44,973 bases of DNA from the NCBI GenBank assembly GCA_947624445.1, contig CANQKF010000013.1:1-44973 (forward strand), read 5' to 3'. A program made the translations under genes and the position numbers. Of the stretch, positions 15,527-22,518 are shown piece by piece. The first letter of the stretch is position 1. Every line of letters begins with the position of its first letter. The notes beneath the pieces were generated by a model. It was not told where the DNA came from, did no database searches, and saw nothing but the letters and a program-made list of their open reading frames with translations. This DNA is from an uncultured Clostridia bacterium. GTDB lineage: Bacteria > Bacillota > Clostridia > Christensenellales > Borkfalkiaceae.

Positions 15527-16033
15527 TTACGCGGGAAGCTCGATCTCGGAGACGCCGTCCTCAACGAGATAGCTCATCTCCTCGTGTTCGTCGATGCCCG
15601 CTTGGATCTGCTGCGGCGTGAGTTTGAGGTATTTGATCGTCGCATTTGCGAGCACCGTGCGGCGCTCATCCATGATACAGCATTCCGCGGTGAGGAAGTT
15701 CCCCGTCTCCCGCACGATTTTTCCCCGCCCGACGAGGGGCTCGCCGTAGGGAACGGGCTTCCGGTACTTTGTCTCGAGGGAGAGCGTCACGCCATAGGTG
15801 AATTCGCCGCCCTCCATCGCCCAGAGAGCGCGGAGCCCCATTTCGTCGAGCATGGCGGTGATCATCCCGCCGTGGACCCGCCCCGGGTAGCTCTGGTGCT
15901 CCTCGCGGAAGCGGAAGAGGGAGGCGACGCTGCCGTCCTCCATGGAATAGAAGGGCGCGCGGACGCCGAAGGCGTTATCGAGCCCGCAGATCGCGCACAT
16001 CTTGCTGTTTCTTTGCTTACAAACGACTTTCAT
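15527..16033 (-). CDS. PaaI-type hotdog-fold thioesterase
   Basis: This 168-residue protein has the 4HBT hotdog domain: GRVHGGMITAMLDEMGLRAL holds the HGG and the acidic residue used by PaaI-like acyl-CoA thioesterases, and VTLSLETKYRKPVPYGEPL follows. An N-terminal CKQRNSKMCAICG may be a cysteine knuckle. The ATG at 16033 is preferred to the longer frame because that frame runs through the promoter. The ribosome binding site region is a run of ten G residues, an unusual feature. The substrate is unknown. Confidence 0.85.
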   Translation of the reverse strand: MKVVCKQRNSKMCAICGLDNAFGVRAPFYSMEDGSVASLFRFREEHQSYPGRVHGGMITAMLDEMGLRALWAMEGGEFTYGVTLSLETKYRKPVPYGEPLVGRGKIVRETGNFLTAECCIMDERRTVLANATIKYLKLTPQQIQAGIDEHEEMSYLVEDGVSEIELPA

Positions 16034-16094
16034 GAGTATCCCCCCCCCCGAGGCGCGCGGCGCTTTGTTCGGCCCCGCCCCGCGCTTGATTTTT

Positions 16095-16123
16095 ATTATA
16101 TCGGGCGCTCCCCGAAAAGTCAA
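16095..16123 (-). promoter_or_regulatory. Promoter of the thioesterase gene
   Basis: On the minus strand TTGACT (16123-16118) and TATAAT (16100-16095) are 17 bases apart. The leader of about 55 bases includes the poly-G run. Confidence 0.75.
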
Positions 16124-16194
16124 GCCCCCGCGCGAAATCTCCTGCGCGCATGTTATGATAGAGCCCCGCCAAGGGGCATTGGATACTCTTTCGC

Positions 16195-16223
16195 TTGATT
16201 TTTTTGTTTGAATATGATATGAT
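16195..16223 (+). promoter_or_regulatory. Promoter of the P-loop kinase gene
   Basis: TTGATT (16195-16200) and TATGAT (16218-16223) are 17 bases apart, followed by a leader of about 28 bases with GGAGA before the ATG. Confidence 0.6.
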
Positions 16224-16257
16224 GATTGTACGATAAACAGAAATTAAACGGAGAAGT

Positions 16258-16737
16258 ATGAAAACACTTTATTTGATCGGCGGGACAATGGGCGTAGGAA
16301 AAACTGCCGTATCCCAAAGAATGAATGAATTGCTGATGAGTAGCGTGTTTCTTGACGGAGATTGGTGTTGGAACGCAAATCCATTTCAAGTAACAGATGA
16401 AACCAAAAATATGGTTATGGATAACATTTGCCACTTGCTCAATAACTTTATTCATTGTTCCGCCTATGAAAACATTGTTTTCAGTTGGGTCATGCACCGA
16501 CAGGACATTATAGACGACTTGATAGGTAGTCTTGACACGCGTCATTGCACCGTTAAAGTGTTTTCGCTTGTCTGCGACGAGAAAACATTACGGGAACGTT
16601 TGCAAAAGGATATTGCAAACGGAATTCGGACGGCAGATGTCATAGACAGAAGTATTGCGAGGCTCCCGTTGTATCATCGGTTAAATACAATCAAAATCCA
16701 AACAACGTCGAAAAGCGTTGATGCAATTGCAAAATAA
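16258..16737 (+). CDS. P-loop nucleotide kinase-like protein (AAA_33 type)
   Basis: The 159-residue protein starts with a Walker A loop, LIGGTMGVGKTAVSQRMNE, followed by VFLDGDWCW, where the acidic residue fits the kinase DxD position. A lid-like segment with arginines (LRERLQKDIANGIR and IDRSIARL) follows. This is the layout of small ATP-dependent kinases of the AAA_33/zeta-like group; the substrate cannot be told. The gene is clearly AT-richer than its neighbours and close to a tRNA gene, which suggests acquisition. It is complete, with GGAGA seven bases before the ATG. Confidence 0.78.
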   Translation: MKTLYLIGGTMGVGKTAVSQRMNELLMSSVFLDGDWCWNANPFQVTDETKNMVMDNICHLLNNFIHCSAYENIVFSWVMHRQDIIDDLIGSLDTRHCTVKVFSLVCDEKTLRERLQKDIANGIRTADVIDRSIARLPLYHRLNTIKIQTTSKSVDAIAK

Positions 16738-16809
16738 ATTATAGCAAGGTAAACTTCAATTTAGCGGAATACAAGGAAGGCGAGGGCTGTTTGTCCTCGC
16801 TTTTCGCAT

Positions 16810-16845
16810 AAAAAATGGGACGCAAGTCGTTCAACTTGCGTCCCA
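16810..16845 (-). terminator. Terminator of the tRNA-like element
   Basis: TGGGACGCAAGT (16816-16827) and ACTTGCGTCCCA (16834-16845) form a perfect 12-bp stem with a six-base loop. On the minus strand TTTTTT follows. It starts two bases after the CCA of the tRNA-like element, matching the arrangement behind the true tRNA-Ser. Confidence 0.85.
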
Positions 16846-16847
16846 CT

Positions 16848-16967
16848 TGGCGCAGAAGACGAGAATACTTCGTTTCCCGATGGGAAACTCGTGCCGACCT
16901 TCGTAGAACAAACAAAAGCTGCGGTCGGGGCGAACTCGGACGCGATTTCTGCTTACACATCTTCTGC
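16848..16967 (-). ncRNA. tRNA-like element with tRNA-Ser acceptor ends
   Basis: On the minus strand this 120-base element begins GCAGAAG (16967-16961) and ends CTTCTGC-G-CCA (16858-16848), exactly the acceptor stem, discriminator and CCA of the neighbouring tRNA-Ser. Next to the 3' end, ACGAG/CTCGT (16888-16892 and 16859-16863) repeats the tRNA-Ser T-stem, but its loop is enlarged and holds a hairpin TTTCCC-ATC-GGGAAA. A further stem CCGACC/GGTCGG (16923-16928 with 16894-16899) encloses 23 bases. No normal anticodon arm is visible. A strong terminator follows the CCA. It could be a functional RNA, a degenerate tRNA, or a repeat inserted into a tRNA copy. Confidence 0.5.
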
Positions 16968-16969
16968 GC

Positions 16970-16997
16970 AAAAATCCCGCCGATTTCTCGGCGGGAT
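16970..16997 (-). terminator. Terminator after tRNA-Ser
   Basis: ATCCCGCCGA (16974-16983) and TCGGCGGGAT (16988-16997) form a perfect 10-bp stem, with a minus-strand T-run at 16974-16970. It sits between the tRNA-Ser and the tRNA-like element. Confidence 0.85.
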
Positions 16998-16998
16998 C

Positions 16999-17090
16999 TG
17001 GCGCAGAAGACGAGATTCGAACTCGTGCTACCTTTCTAAGGTACTACTCCCTTAGCAGGGGAGCCCCTTGAGCCTCTTGGGTACTTCTGC
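16999..17090 (-). tRNA. tRNA-Ser (anticodon GCU)
   Basis: This is a complete 92-base serine tRNA with encoded CCA. The acceptor stem GCAGAAG/CTTCTGC has discriminator G. The anticodon arm is CTCCC-CTGCTAA-GGGAG with GCT at 17056-17054. A long variable arm (GTACC/GGTAG region) is typical of serine tRNAs, and the T-arm is ACGAG-TTCGAAT-CTCGT. It reads AGC and AGU codons. A promoter and a terminator flank it. Confidence 0.95.
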
Positions 17091-17153
17091 AAGCAATGAG
17101 AAATGATTCTGCGGGCGCACCGAGGGGGTGCAGCGCGGATCGCTTTCTCCAAC

Positions 17154-17182
17154 AATATACCATACTTTGCGCGGAAAGTCAA
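17154..17182 (-). promoter_or_regulatory. Promoter of the tRNA-Ser transcript
   Basis: On the minus strand TTGACT (17182-17177) and TATATT (17159-17154) are 17 bases apart, about 60 bases before the mature tRNA. Confidence 0.7.
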
Positions 17183-17232
17183 AGTATATTTTCGTGAAAA
17201 TCGAAAAATTCCGAAAAATTTTCCCGCCGCCC

Positions 17233-17261
17233 TTGCAAGCCGCCCGCAAATGTGCTAAAAT
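17233..17261 (+). promoter_or_regulatory. Promoter of the pyrophosphatase gene
   Basis: TTGCAA (17233-17238) and TAAAAT (17256-17261), the latter with an extended TGC, are 17 bases apart. Confidence 0.65.
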
Positions 17262-17281
17262 GGAGACGAAGGAGAAGCGAT

Positions 17282-17812
17282 ATGAATATCTGGCACGACA
17301 TCAGCGAGGACCGCATCAAGCCGAACAGCTTCGAGGCGCTCATCGAGATCCCGAAGGGCAGCAAGGCGAAGTATGAGCTCGATAAGGAGACGGGCATTCT
17401 GAAGCTCGACCGCGTGCTCTACACATCCACCGTCTATCCCGCGAACTATGGGTTCATCCCGCGCACGTTTGCCGACGACGGCGACCCGCTCGACGTGCTC
17501 GTGCTCACCAACGAGGTCATCTATCCGATGACGCTCGTGAACTGCTATCCGATCGGCGTCATCAAGATGATCGACGGCGGCATGCTCGATGAGAAGGTCA
17601 TCGCCATTCCGTTCAAGGATCCGACCTACAACAATTACTACGATATCCACGAGCTCCCCAAGCACGTTTTCGATGAAATGATGCACTTCTTCGAAGTCTA
17701 CAAGACCCTCGAGCACAAAAAGACGACGGTCAAGGAGATCGCCCATCGCGACGAGGCGGTGGAGATCATACGGAAGTGCCTTGCGTGCTATCGGGAAAAG
17801 TTCGGAAAATAG
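17282..17812 (+). CDS. ppa: Inorganic pyrophosphatase (family I)
   Basis: This soluble enzyme splits pyrophosphate to phosphate and drives biosynthetic reactions. The 176-residue length is standard. Family I landmarks are IEIPKGSKAKYELDKETG, LYTSTVYPANYGFIPRT, and the metal-binding DDGDPLDVLVL, with the later PFKDPTYN. The ATG at 17282 is preferred to an in-frame ATG at 17252 that lies within the promoter; AAGGAGA is positioned well. The GDSL gene follows 11 bases later. Confidence 0.95.
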   Translation: MNIWHDISEDRIKPNSFEALIEIPKGSKAKYELDKETGILKLDRVLYTSTVYPANYGFIPRTFADDGDPLDVLVLTNEVIYPMTLVNCYPIGVIKMIDGGMLDEKVIAIPFKDPTYNNYYDIHELPKHVFDEMMHFFEVYKTLEHKKTTVKEIAHRDEAVEIIRKCLACYREKFGK

Positions 17813-17823
17813 GGGGACATGCT

Positions 17824-18432
17824 ATGAAAATCATCTTTTTCGGCGACTCGATCACCGAGGCGGGGCGGAACGCGCTCGATCCCGCCGATCTTGGCACGGG
17901 CTATGTGAAGATCGCGGCGCAGAAGCTCCGCCTGCTCTATCCCGAGACGAAGTTCGAGATCCTGAACCGCGGCGTGGGCGGCGACCGCACCGAGCAACTG
18001 CTCGCGCGCATTCAGACGGACGTCGTCGACGAGCAGCCCGATTGCGTCTGCATGCAGGTCGGGATCAATGACGTGTGGCATAGATTTCTGATCGGCGTCG
18101 AGGTGACGCCCGAGGATTTTCGTGCCCGCTACGAGGAGCTCGTGCGCATATTAAAGACCACAGGCGCCCGCATTTTCCTGTTGCAGCCCTTCGTGCTCAA
18201 CATGGACGATAAGCCCCGCCTGCGCCCGTATCTCGCCAAATTCAACGGCATCATCCGCGAGATCGCCGACCGCGAAGGCGTTCCGCTTCTGCCCATGGAC
18301 GAGATCTTCACGGGCGTGACGCAGGACATCGCGCCCTCCGCGTTCTCGGTGGACGGCGTGCACCCGACCCACCGCGGTTGCCGCTATATCGCCGACCAGG
18401 TCGTAAAGGAGATCAAAAAATATCTCGCGTGA
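17824..18432 (+). CDS. SGNH/GDSL-type esterase
   Basis: This 202-residue SGNH hydrolase has block I FGDSIT with the nucleophile serine (residues 6-11), block II RGVGGDRTEQLL, block III QVGINDVW, and block V DGVHPTHRG with the catalytic Asp and His. Such enzymes remove acyl groups from lipids, sugars or cell-wall material; no signal peptide is present, so it acts in the cytoplasm. A run of G residues overlapping the ppa stop serves as ribosome binding site. An intrinsic terminator follows. Confidence 0.92.
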   Translation: MKIIFFGDSITEAGRNALDPADLGTGYVKIAAQKLRLLYPETKFEILNRGVGGDRTEQLLARIQTDVVDEQPDCVCMQVGINDVWHRFLIGVEVTPEDFRARYEELVRILKTTGARIFLLQPFVLNMDDKPRLRPYLAKFNGIIREIADREGVPLLPMDEIFTGVTQDIAPSAFSVDGVHPTHRGCRYIADQVVKEIKKYLA

Positions 18433-18450
18433 CGCACGGAAGAAGAATGC

Positions 18451-18489
18451 GCCCTGCTTCAAAAAGAGGCAGGGCGTATGTGTTTTTTT
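18451..18489 (+). terminator. Intrinsic terminator after the GDSL gene
   Basis: GCCCTGCTTC and GAGGCAGGGC form a stem around AAAAA, followed by GTATGTG and seven T residues. A similar tail (GTATATGTTT) follows the terminator near 33490. Confidence 0.8.
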
Positions 18490-18504
18490 CGGGGGGTTAT
18501 GCGG

Positions 18505-19998
18505 TCAGCGGAGCTTGATCTCGGTGCGCTTTTTACAGTAGATCCAAACGCAGGCGGCGGCGCCCAACAGGATCGCGCAAAGGCCTGCGAGCCGCACGAT
18601 CGGATAGGTCTCCGTGACCCGCACCGCAATCGTGTAGCGGTCGGCCGTGACGATGACGTAGGGCGCGGAGCGGGAGACAAGGCGGGCCCAGAAGCCGTAG
18701 ACGACGAATTCCTCTTTCTCCCGCAATCCGAACGCGAAGAAAACTTCCTCCGCCTCCATCCCCGCGCGCAGATCTTCGGCAGTCAGGTCGGGATGGGCCG
18801 CTTCGAACTGTGCCCTGTCGCGAAACAGCACGGAGCCGTACGCCACGGTCTCCCAAAATTGCTCCGAAAGGTCGGGAACATAGACGACCGAACAGGTGCC
18901 GGAGCGGGCAGGGCCGTCGATCGGAAAGTCGTCGGGCGCAGCGCCGATGGCGTATGCGAAGTACAGCTTGCCTTCGATGGGGTAGAGCGGCCCGAGCTTC
19001 TCTTCGGCGGCGTGCCGCACGGGCGGTGCGGAGAGCGCGGCCTTCACGTCCACAAAGTAGTCCCCGCTTTCGGAGGGCGAGACGCCAAACGTTTCCGCAT
19101 CCCACCCGTCGATCCCGATCGTCTGGACGGTGCGCAGGAACTCCGCTTTGGGGGAGGCGCGCAGCGTTTCGACGTGCGTGAAGTCCGCAAGAGAGAGCGC
19201 GTTGCACACGGCGAACAGAATCAGGGCGGCTGCGGCGCCGATCGGCAAGATCTTTCGGAGCAGTTTGCGGTTGCGGAGGCGAGCGGCGGCTTCGTCTGCG
19301 GTATAGAATGCCTTGCCGCGCCCCGCGAGCCATCCGAGCAGGAGGGCCACCGCCCCACCCACGAGGAGCGTGAGGACGAAGATAATCAGGCTCGCCGTCA
19401 TGCCTTCCCCGACCGCTACCCATGCGATGAGCGCCGCGATCATAAGGAACACGCACAGCGCGCATCCGATCGCGAGGGCGGCGCGGAAGGTCGTGCGCTT
19501 GATGCGGAGGGAATAGCGCGAGGGCTCCTCTTCCGCCGCGAGCGCCGACTTTTCGAACACGGCAAACAGAAGCGCGGCGGTGAACTCGGCGGCAAGCCCG
19601 AGGAGGGCGAGCAGGAGAAAGACCCACGGCTCGGTGCAGAGCCCGAGGATCGCCGCGAGCGCAAAGAGGACGATCCCCCCGATCCCCACAAACGTGAGCA
19701 CCGTACATTTCACGGAATATTTGCTTTCCGCGTTTTTCAGGAGTTTCTTCTGCGATTTTTCGCTGACTTCCGTCCCGCAGACTTGGGCGGCGCGTTCCCC
19801 CTGCAGAATTTCATCCGCGGTCACGCCGTAAAGCTCGGCGAGCGCGGGCAGGGTGAGGATATCGGGATAGGACCGCCCCGATTCCCAGCTCGAGAGCGTC
19901 TTGTTGGAGATCCCCAGAAGATCTGCCACTTGCTGCTGTGTCAGTCCCTTCGCTTTGCGCAGGATGGCGAGAAACTCGCCGATCGTGTGTTTTGGCAT
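18505..19998 (-). CDS. XRE-type HTH domain fused to multi-pass membrane protein
   Basis: The 497-residue protein begins with an XRE helix-turn-helix (about 5-62: FLAILRKAKGLTQQQVADLL, ISNKTLSSWESGRSYP). After a short linker come two membrane hairpins (about 97-145 and 165-215), another segment near 245-262, a large domain of about 190 residues that is probably outside, and a last helix (about 470-490). This is the layout of membrane-bound transcription regulators that sense something outside the cell. AGGAGG precedes the ATG. The ligand and targets are unknown. Confidence 0.85.
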   Translation of the reverse strand: MPKHTIGEFLAILRKAKGLTQQQVADLLGISNKTLSSWESGRSYPDILTLPALAELYGVTADEILQGERAAQVCGTEVSEKSQKKLLKNAESKYSVKCTVLTFVGIGGIVLFALAAILGLCTEPWVFLLLALLGLAAEFTAALLFAVFEKSALAAEEEPSRYSLRIKRTTFRAALAIGCALCVFLMIAALIAWVAVGEGMTASLIIFVLTLLVGGAVALLLGWLAGRGKAFYTADEAAARLRNRKLLRKILPIGAAAALILFAVCNALSLADFTHVETLRASPKAEFLRTVQTIGIDGWDAETFGVSPSESGDYFVDVKAALSAPPVRHAAEEKLGPLYPIEGKLYFAYAIGAAPDDFPIDGPARSGTCSVVYVPDLSEQFWETVAYGSVLFRDRAQFEAAHPDLTAEDLRAGMEAEEVFFAFGLREKEEFVVYGFWARLVSRSAPYVIVTADRYTIAVRVTETYPIVRLAGLCAILLGAAACVWIYCKKRTEIKLR

Positions 19999-20111
19999 GG
20001 CTTGCCTCCTTTGGCGCTATTCTACAACGCTGCGACAAAAACCGCAACCCGCACGCCTTGGAATTTCTCTGCAAATCTTGGAATCCGCGCGAAAATGGAG
20101 CGTATTCCGCA

Positions 20112-20139
20112 TAAAAAAGGCGCGGCGGTGTGCCGCGCC
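20112..20139 (-). terminator. Terminator of the Ig-like/VanZ gene
   Basis: GGCGCGGC (20119-20126) and GCCGCGCC (20132-20139) form the stem; a minus-strand run of six T residues follows. Confidence 0.85.
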
Positions 20140-20183
20140 GCAGCACAAGTTGCGGACCGAAATTGCAAATTCGTCGGGGGACG

Positions 20184-21863
20184 CTATTCTTTTTTCGCCT
20201 TTTTGTGCCGCCGCACGTAGAGCACGATCGCGACGACGAGCAGGAAGCCGCCATAGAGGATGGCCGCCGCGGGAAGATAGCCCGAGAAGTCGATGAGCAC
20301 ATCGCCGAAGGAGGCGCCCCGCCCCGCGGTGAAGATGGGCAGTTGCAGCAGTTCGGTGAGCCCCGCGAAGAGGAAGCCGCCGAAAAGCAGAAGGACGGCG
20401 AAGATCACGCGCCGCTTCACCGAGCCGTTGTCGAAGAGCAGCGCCGTGAGGGCGGCGAGCCCGCCGAGGATGAAGAACGCCCCGAAGTGCCCGAACAGCT
20501 TGCGGATCCACGTCCCAAAGTGGCTCATGCCCGCGCTGAACGCCTGTTTTGCGACGGTGAGCCGCACTTCAAAGACGTCGACCAGCCCCGCCGCTTCGGA
20601 GAATTCGGGGTTATCCGCGACGGTCACGCGCAAGGTGACGATCCCGCCCTCGGCGTCCCGCGAGGAGCGGTAGGTCGCGAGCGTGCCGTCCGCAAAGATC
20701 TCGGCGATCTGCGGATCGGAGGAGGTGAAGCGGACATAGACGGGGGAGACCTCGGCATGGACTTCGAGGCGGATCCCCGCGGCGCCCGCGTCGACCGAGA
20801 GACTGCCATCCACCGCGTCATTTGCGGTGCCCGCGAAGGAGATCGACGCCCCGAGCGCACGGTTGCGGACCTTGACGGGCAGGGACGCCGTGATGTTTCG
20901 GTCGAGCACATAGGTCGCCGTGACGGTCGCGTCCCCGCGCTTCAATGCGACGTATTCGCCCGTTGCGCTGTCGACGCGGAGCACCGAAGGATCCGAGCTC
21001 TTATAGAGGAAGAGGGGCTCCGAAGCCTCGGCGGGGACGGGCTGTGCGGGAAGGCGCCCCGTCTCGCCCGTAAAGATCGTCTCCGCCGCGCCGAATTCTG
21101 CCGAACGCAGGGGGACGTATGGCGATATTTCCGCAACAACTTCGAGAAAGACGCGCGCGGAGAGCGTGGTTTTTCCGAGGACGTGCTCGGCGACGATCTC
21201 GGTCGTGCCCGCGGAGACGCCGCACACGATCCCGCGCTCATCCACTGTGGCGACGGCGGGATCCAGGCTGCGGTATGCGACGGTGCGGTCGGTCGCGTCC
21301 TTCGGGAGCAGATTTGCGTCGAGCACGGCATGTCTGCCGCATTCGAGGGTGGCGGCGCCGCTTCCGTCCGTGAAGGCGAGGGTGAGCGCCGTCGCGGCGA
21401 TCTCCCTTACGGTCACCCTCACGGAGGCCGATACCGAGCGCTTTTCGGCGACCGTCGCCGTCACCGTGGTCGTTCCCACGCCGCGCGCCGTGATCTTGCC
21501 GCCCTGCACCGTAGCGATCGCGGGATCCGCGCTCTCCCATTCGATCTCGCGGAAATCCACCGAGGTCGTCTCGGGGACAAACGAAACGCCGAGGTTTTTC
21601 GCGGCGCCGCATTTGAGCTCCACGCGGGTCGCATCGCCGCCGTCCGCGGTGAGACGGATGCGCTCGGGCTCGACGCGCTTGATGCCGTCGGCGCCGTTTT
21701 CGGTGAGGATGTCGTCGAGTTTATCGCCCACACTCCCGCTCATTGCGGCGGATTCCTTCCCCGGCATGAGCGCGGAGACGATGAGGACGAGCATGAGGAG
21801 CGCCGTGAGCGCGAAGGAGATCCACGCAAAGACTTTCCGTTTTGTCGGGATGGGGCGTATCAT
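20184..21863 (-). CDS. Ig-like (Big_2-type) repeats fused to a VanZ-like domain
   Basis: The 559-residue protein has an N-terminal membrane helix (about 9-31). Several bacterial Ig-like repeats follow; the pattern 'W.SaDPaIAtVqgGkitarGvGtttVTAt' occurs about four times, for example AIATVQGGKITARGVGTTTV and AVATVDERGIVCGVSAGTTE. Three helices end the protein, with LTELLQLPIFTAGRGASFGD followed by VLIDFSGYL, a VanZ-family signature. The start at 21863 is chosen because the longer frame is rich in non-membrane, shadow-like sequence. There is no ribosome binding site; a TATAAT box ends six bases before the ATG. The fusion is unusual and its role unknown. Confidence 0.85.
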   Translation of the reverse strand: MIRPIPTKRKVFAWISFALTALLMLVLIVSALMPGKESAAMSGSVGDKLDDILTENGADGIKRVEPERIRLTADGGDATRVELKCGAAKNLGVSFVPETTSVDFREIEWESADPAIATVQGGKITARGVGTTTVTATVAEKRSVSASVRVTVREIAATALTLAFTDGSGAATLECGRHAVLDANLLPKDATDRTVAYRSLDPAVATVDERGIVCGVSAGTTEIVAEHVLGKTTLSARVFLEVVAEISPYVPLRSAEFGAAETIFTGETGRLPAQPVPAEASEPLFLYKSSDPSVLRVDSATGEYVALKRGDATVTATYVLDRNITASLPVKVRNRALGASISFAGTANDAVDGSLSVDAGAAGIRLEVHAEVSPVYVRFTSSDPQIAEIFADGTLATYRSSRDAEGGIVTLRVTVADNPEFSEAAGLVDVFEVRLTVAKQAFSAGMSHFGTWIRKLFGHFGAFFILGGLAALTALLFDNGSVKRRVIFAVLLLFGGFLFAGLTELLQLPIFTAGRGASFGDVLIDFSGYLPAAAILYGGFLLVVAIVLYVRRHKKAKKE

Positions 21864-21869
21864 AAAAAA

Positions 21870-21899
21870 ATTATAGCACGGATCGCGGAAAAAGGCAAG
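21870..21899 (-). promoter_or_regulatory. Promoter predicting a leaderless mRNA
   Basis: On the minus strand TTGCCT (21899-21894) and an extended TGCTATAAT (box 21875-21870) are about 17 bases apart. Only six T residues lie between the box and the ATG, so transcription should start at or beside the start codon. Confidence 0.65.
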
Positions 21900-21979
21900 G
21901 AAAAGCGGAGAAAGTTTTCGCGTCCGCCGCCGCAGACGGCTGGAAAATGAAAAATATTTTGGCATGTTCCCGAGAACTC

Positions 21980-22008
21980 TTGCAAACGGCGGGGATTTGT
22001 AGTACAAT
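21980..22008 (+). promoter_or_regulatory. Promoter of trmL predicting a leaderless mRNA
   Basis: TTGCAA (21980-21985) and TACAAT (22003-22008) are 17 bases apart. The six bases AAAGTC separate the box from the ATG at 22015, leaving no room for a ribosome binding site. Confidence 0.65.
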
Positions 22009-22014
22009 AAAGTC

Positions 22015-22518
22015 ATGTTCCACGTCGTTTTGGTCGAACCCGAGATCCCGCAGAACGCGGGCAACATCGCGCGGACTTGCGCCGTCACGGGGTGCGTGCT
22101 GCACCTCGTGCGCCCGCTCGGCTTCGACCTCTCCGATAAATATTTGAAGCGCGCGGGGCTCGATTATTGGCAGCAGGCCGAAGTCCGCGTGCACGAAAGC
22201 CTTCCCGCGCTGTTCACGCAAATGGGGGAGGCGCCCTGTCTCTTCTTCACGACGAAGGCGGAGCGGACGTATACGGAGGCCGAATATCCCGCGGGGGCGT
22301 GGCTCTTTTTCGGGAAAGAGACGGCGGGGCTCGACGAAGAACTGCTCCTCTCGCACCGCAAAGATTGCGTGCGTATCCCGATGTGCGGGGAGAGCCGTTC
22401 GCTCAATCTCTCCAACTGCGTGGCGGTCGCCGTCTACGAAGGGCTACGCCGTCACGATTTTGCGGGCATGGAAAAGGCGGGGAGGCTGCACAGGCATTCA
22501 TGGGACGAAAGCTCTTGA
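22015..22518 (+). CDS. trmL: tRNA (cytidine(34)-2'-O)-methyltransferase
   Basis: TrmL methylates the wobble ribose of certain leucine tRNAs. The 167-residue SPOUT protein has MFHVVLVEPEIPQNAGNIAR, then GAWLFFGKETAGL and RIPMCGESRSLNLSNCVAVA, which form the knotted SAM site. Length is standard, with a slightly longer tail that overlaps the next gene. No ribosome binding site is visible; the -10 box is six bases from the ATG. Confidence 0.93.
   Translation: MFHVVLVEPEIPQNAGNIARTCAVTGCVLHLVRPLGFDLSDKYLKRAGLDYWQQAEVRVHESLPALFTQMGEAPCLFFTTKAERTYTEAEYPAGAWLFFGKETAGLDEELLLSHRKDCVRIPMCGESRSLNLSNCVAVAVYEGLRRHDFAGMEKAGRLHRHSWDESS

Noticed and set aside
16848-16967. tmRNA or selenocysteine tRNA
   Set aside because: No tag-peptide frame or GCA resume codon layout, and no UCA anticodon; the ends copy the neighbouring tRNA-Ser.
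20130-21950. Long plus-strand frame opposite the Ig-like/VanZ gene
   Set aside because: No domain or ribosome binding site; the minus-strand frame has clear repeats and membrane helices.
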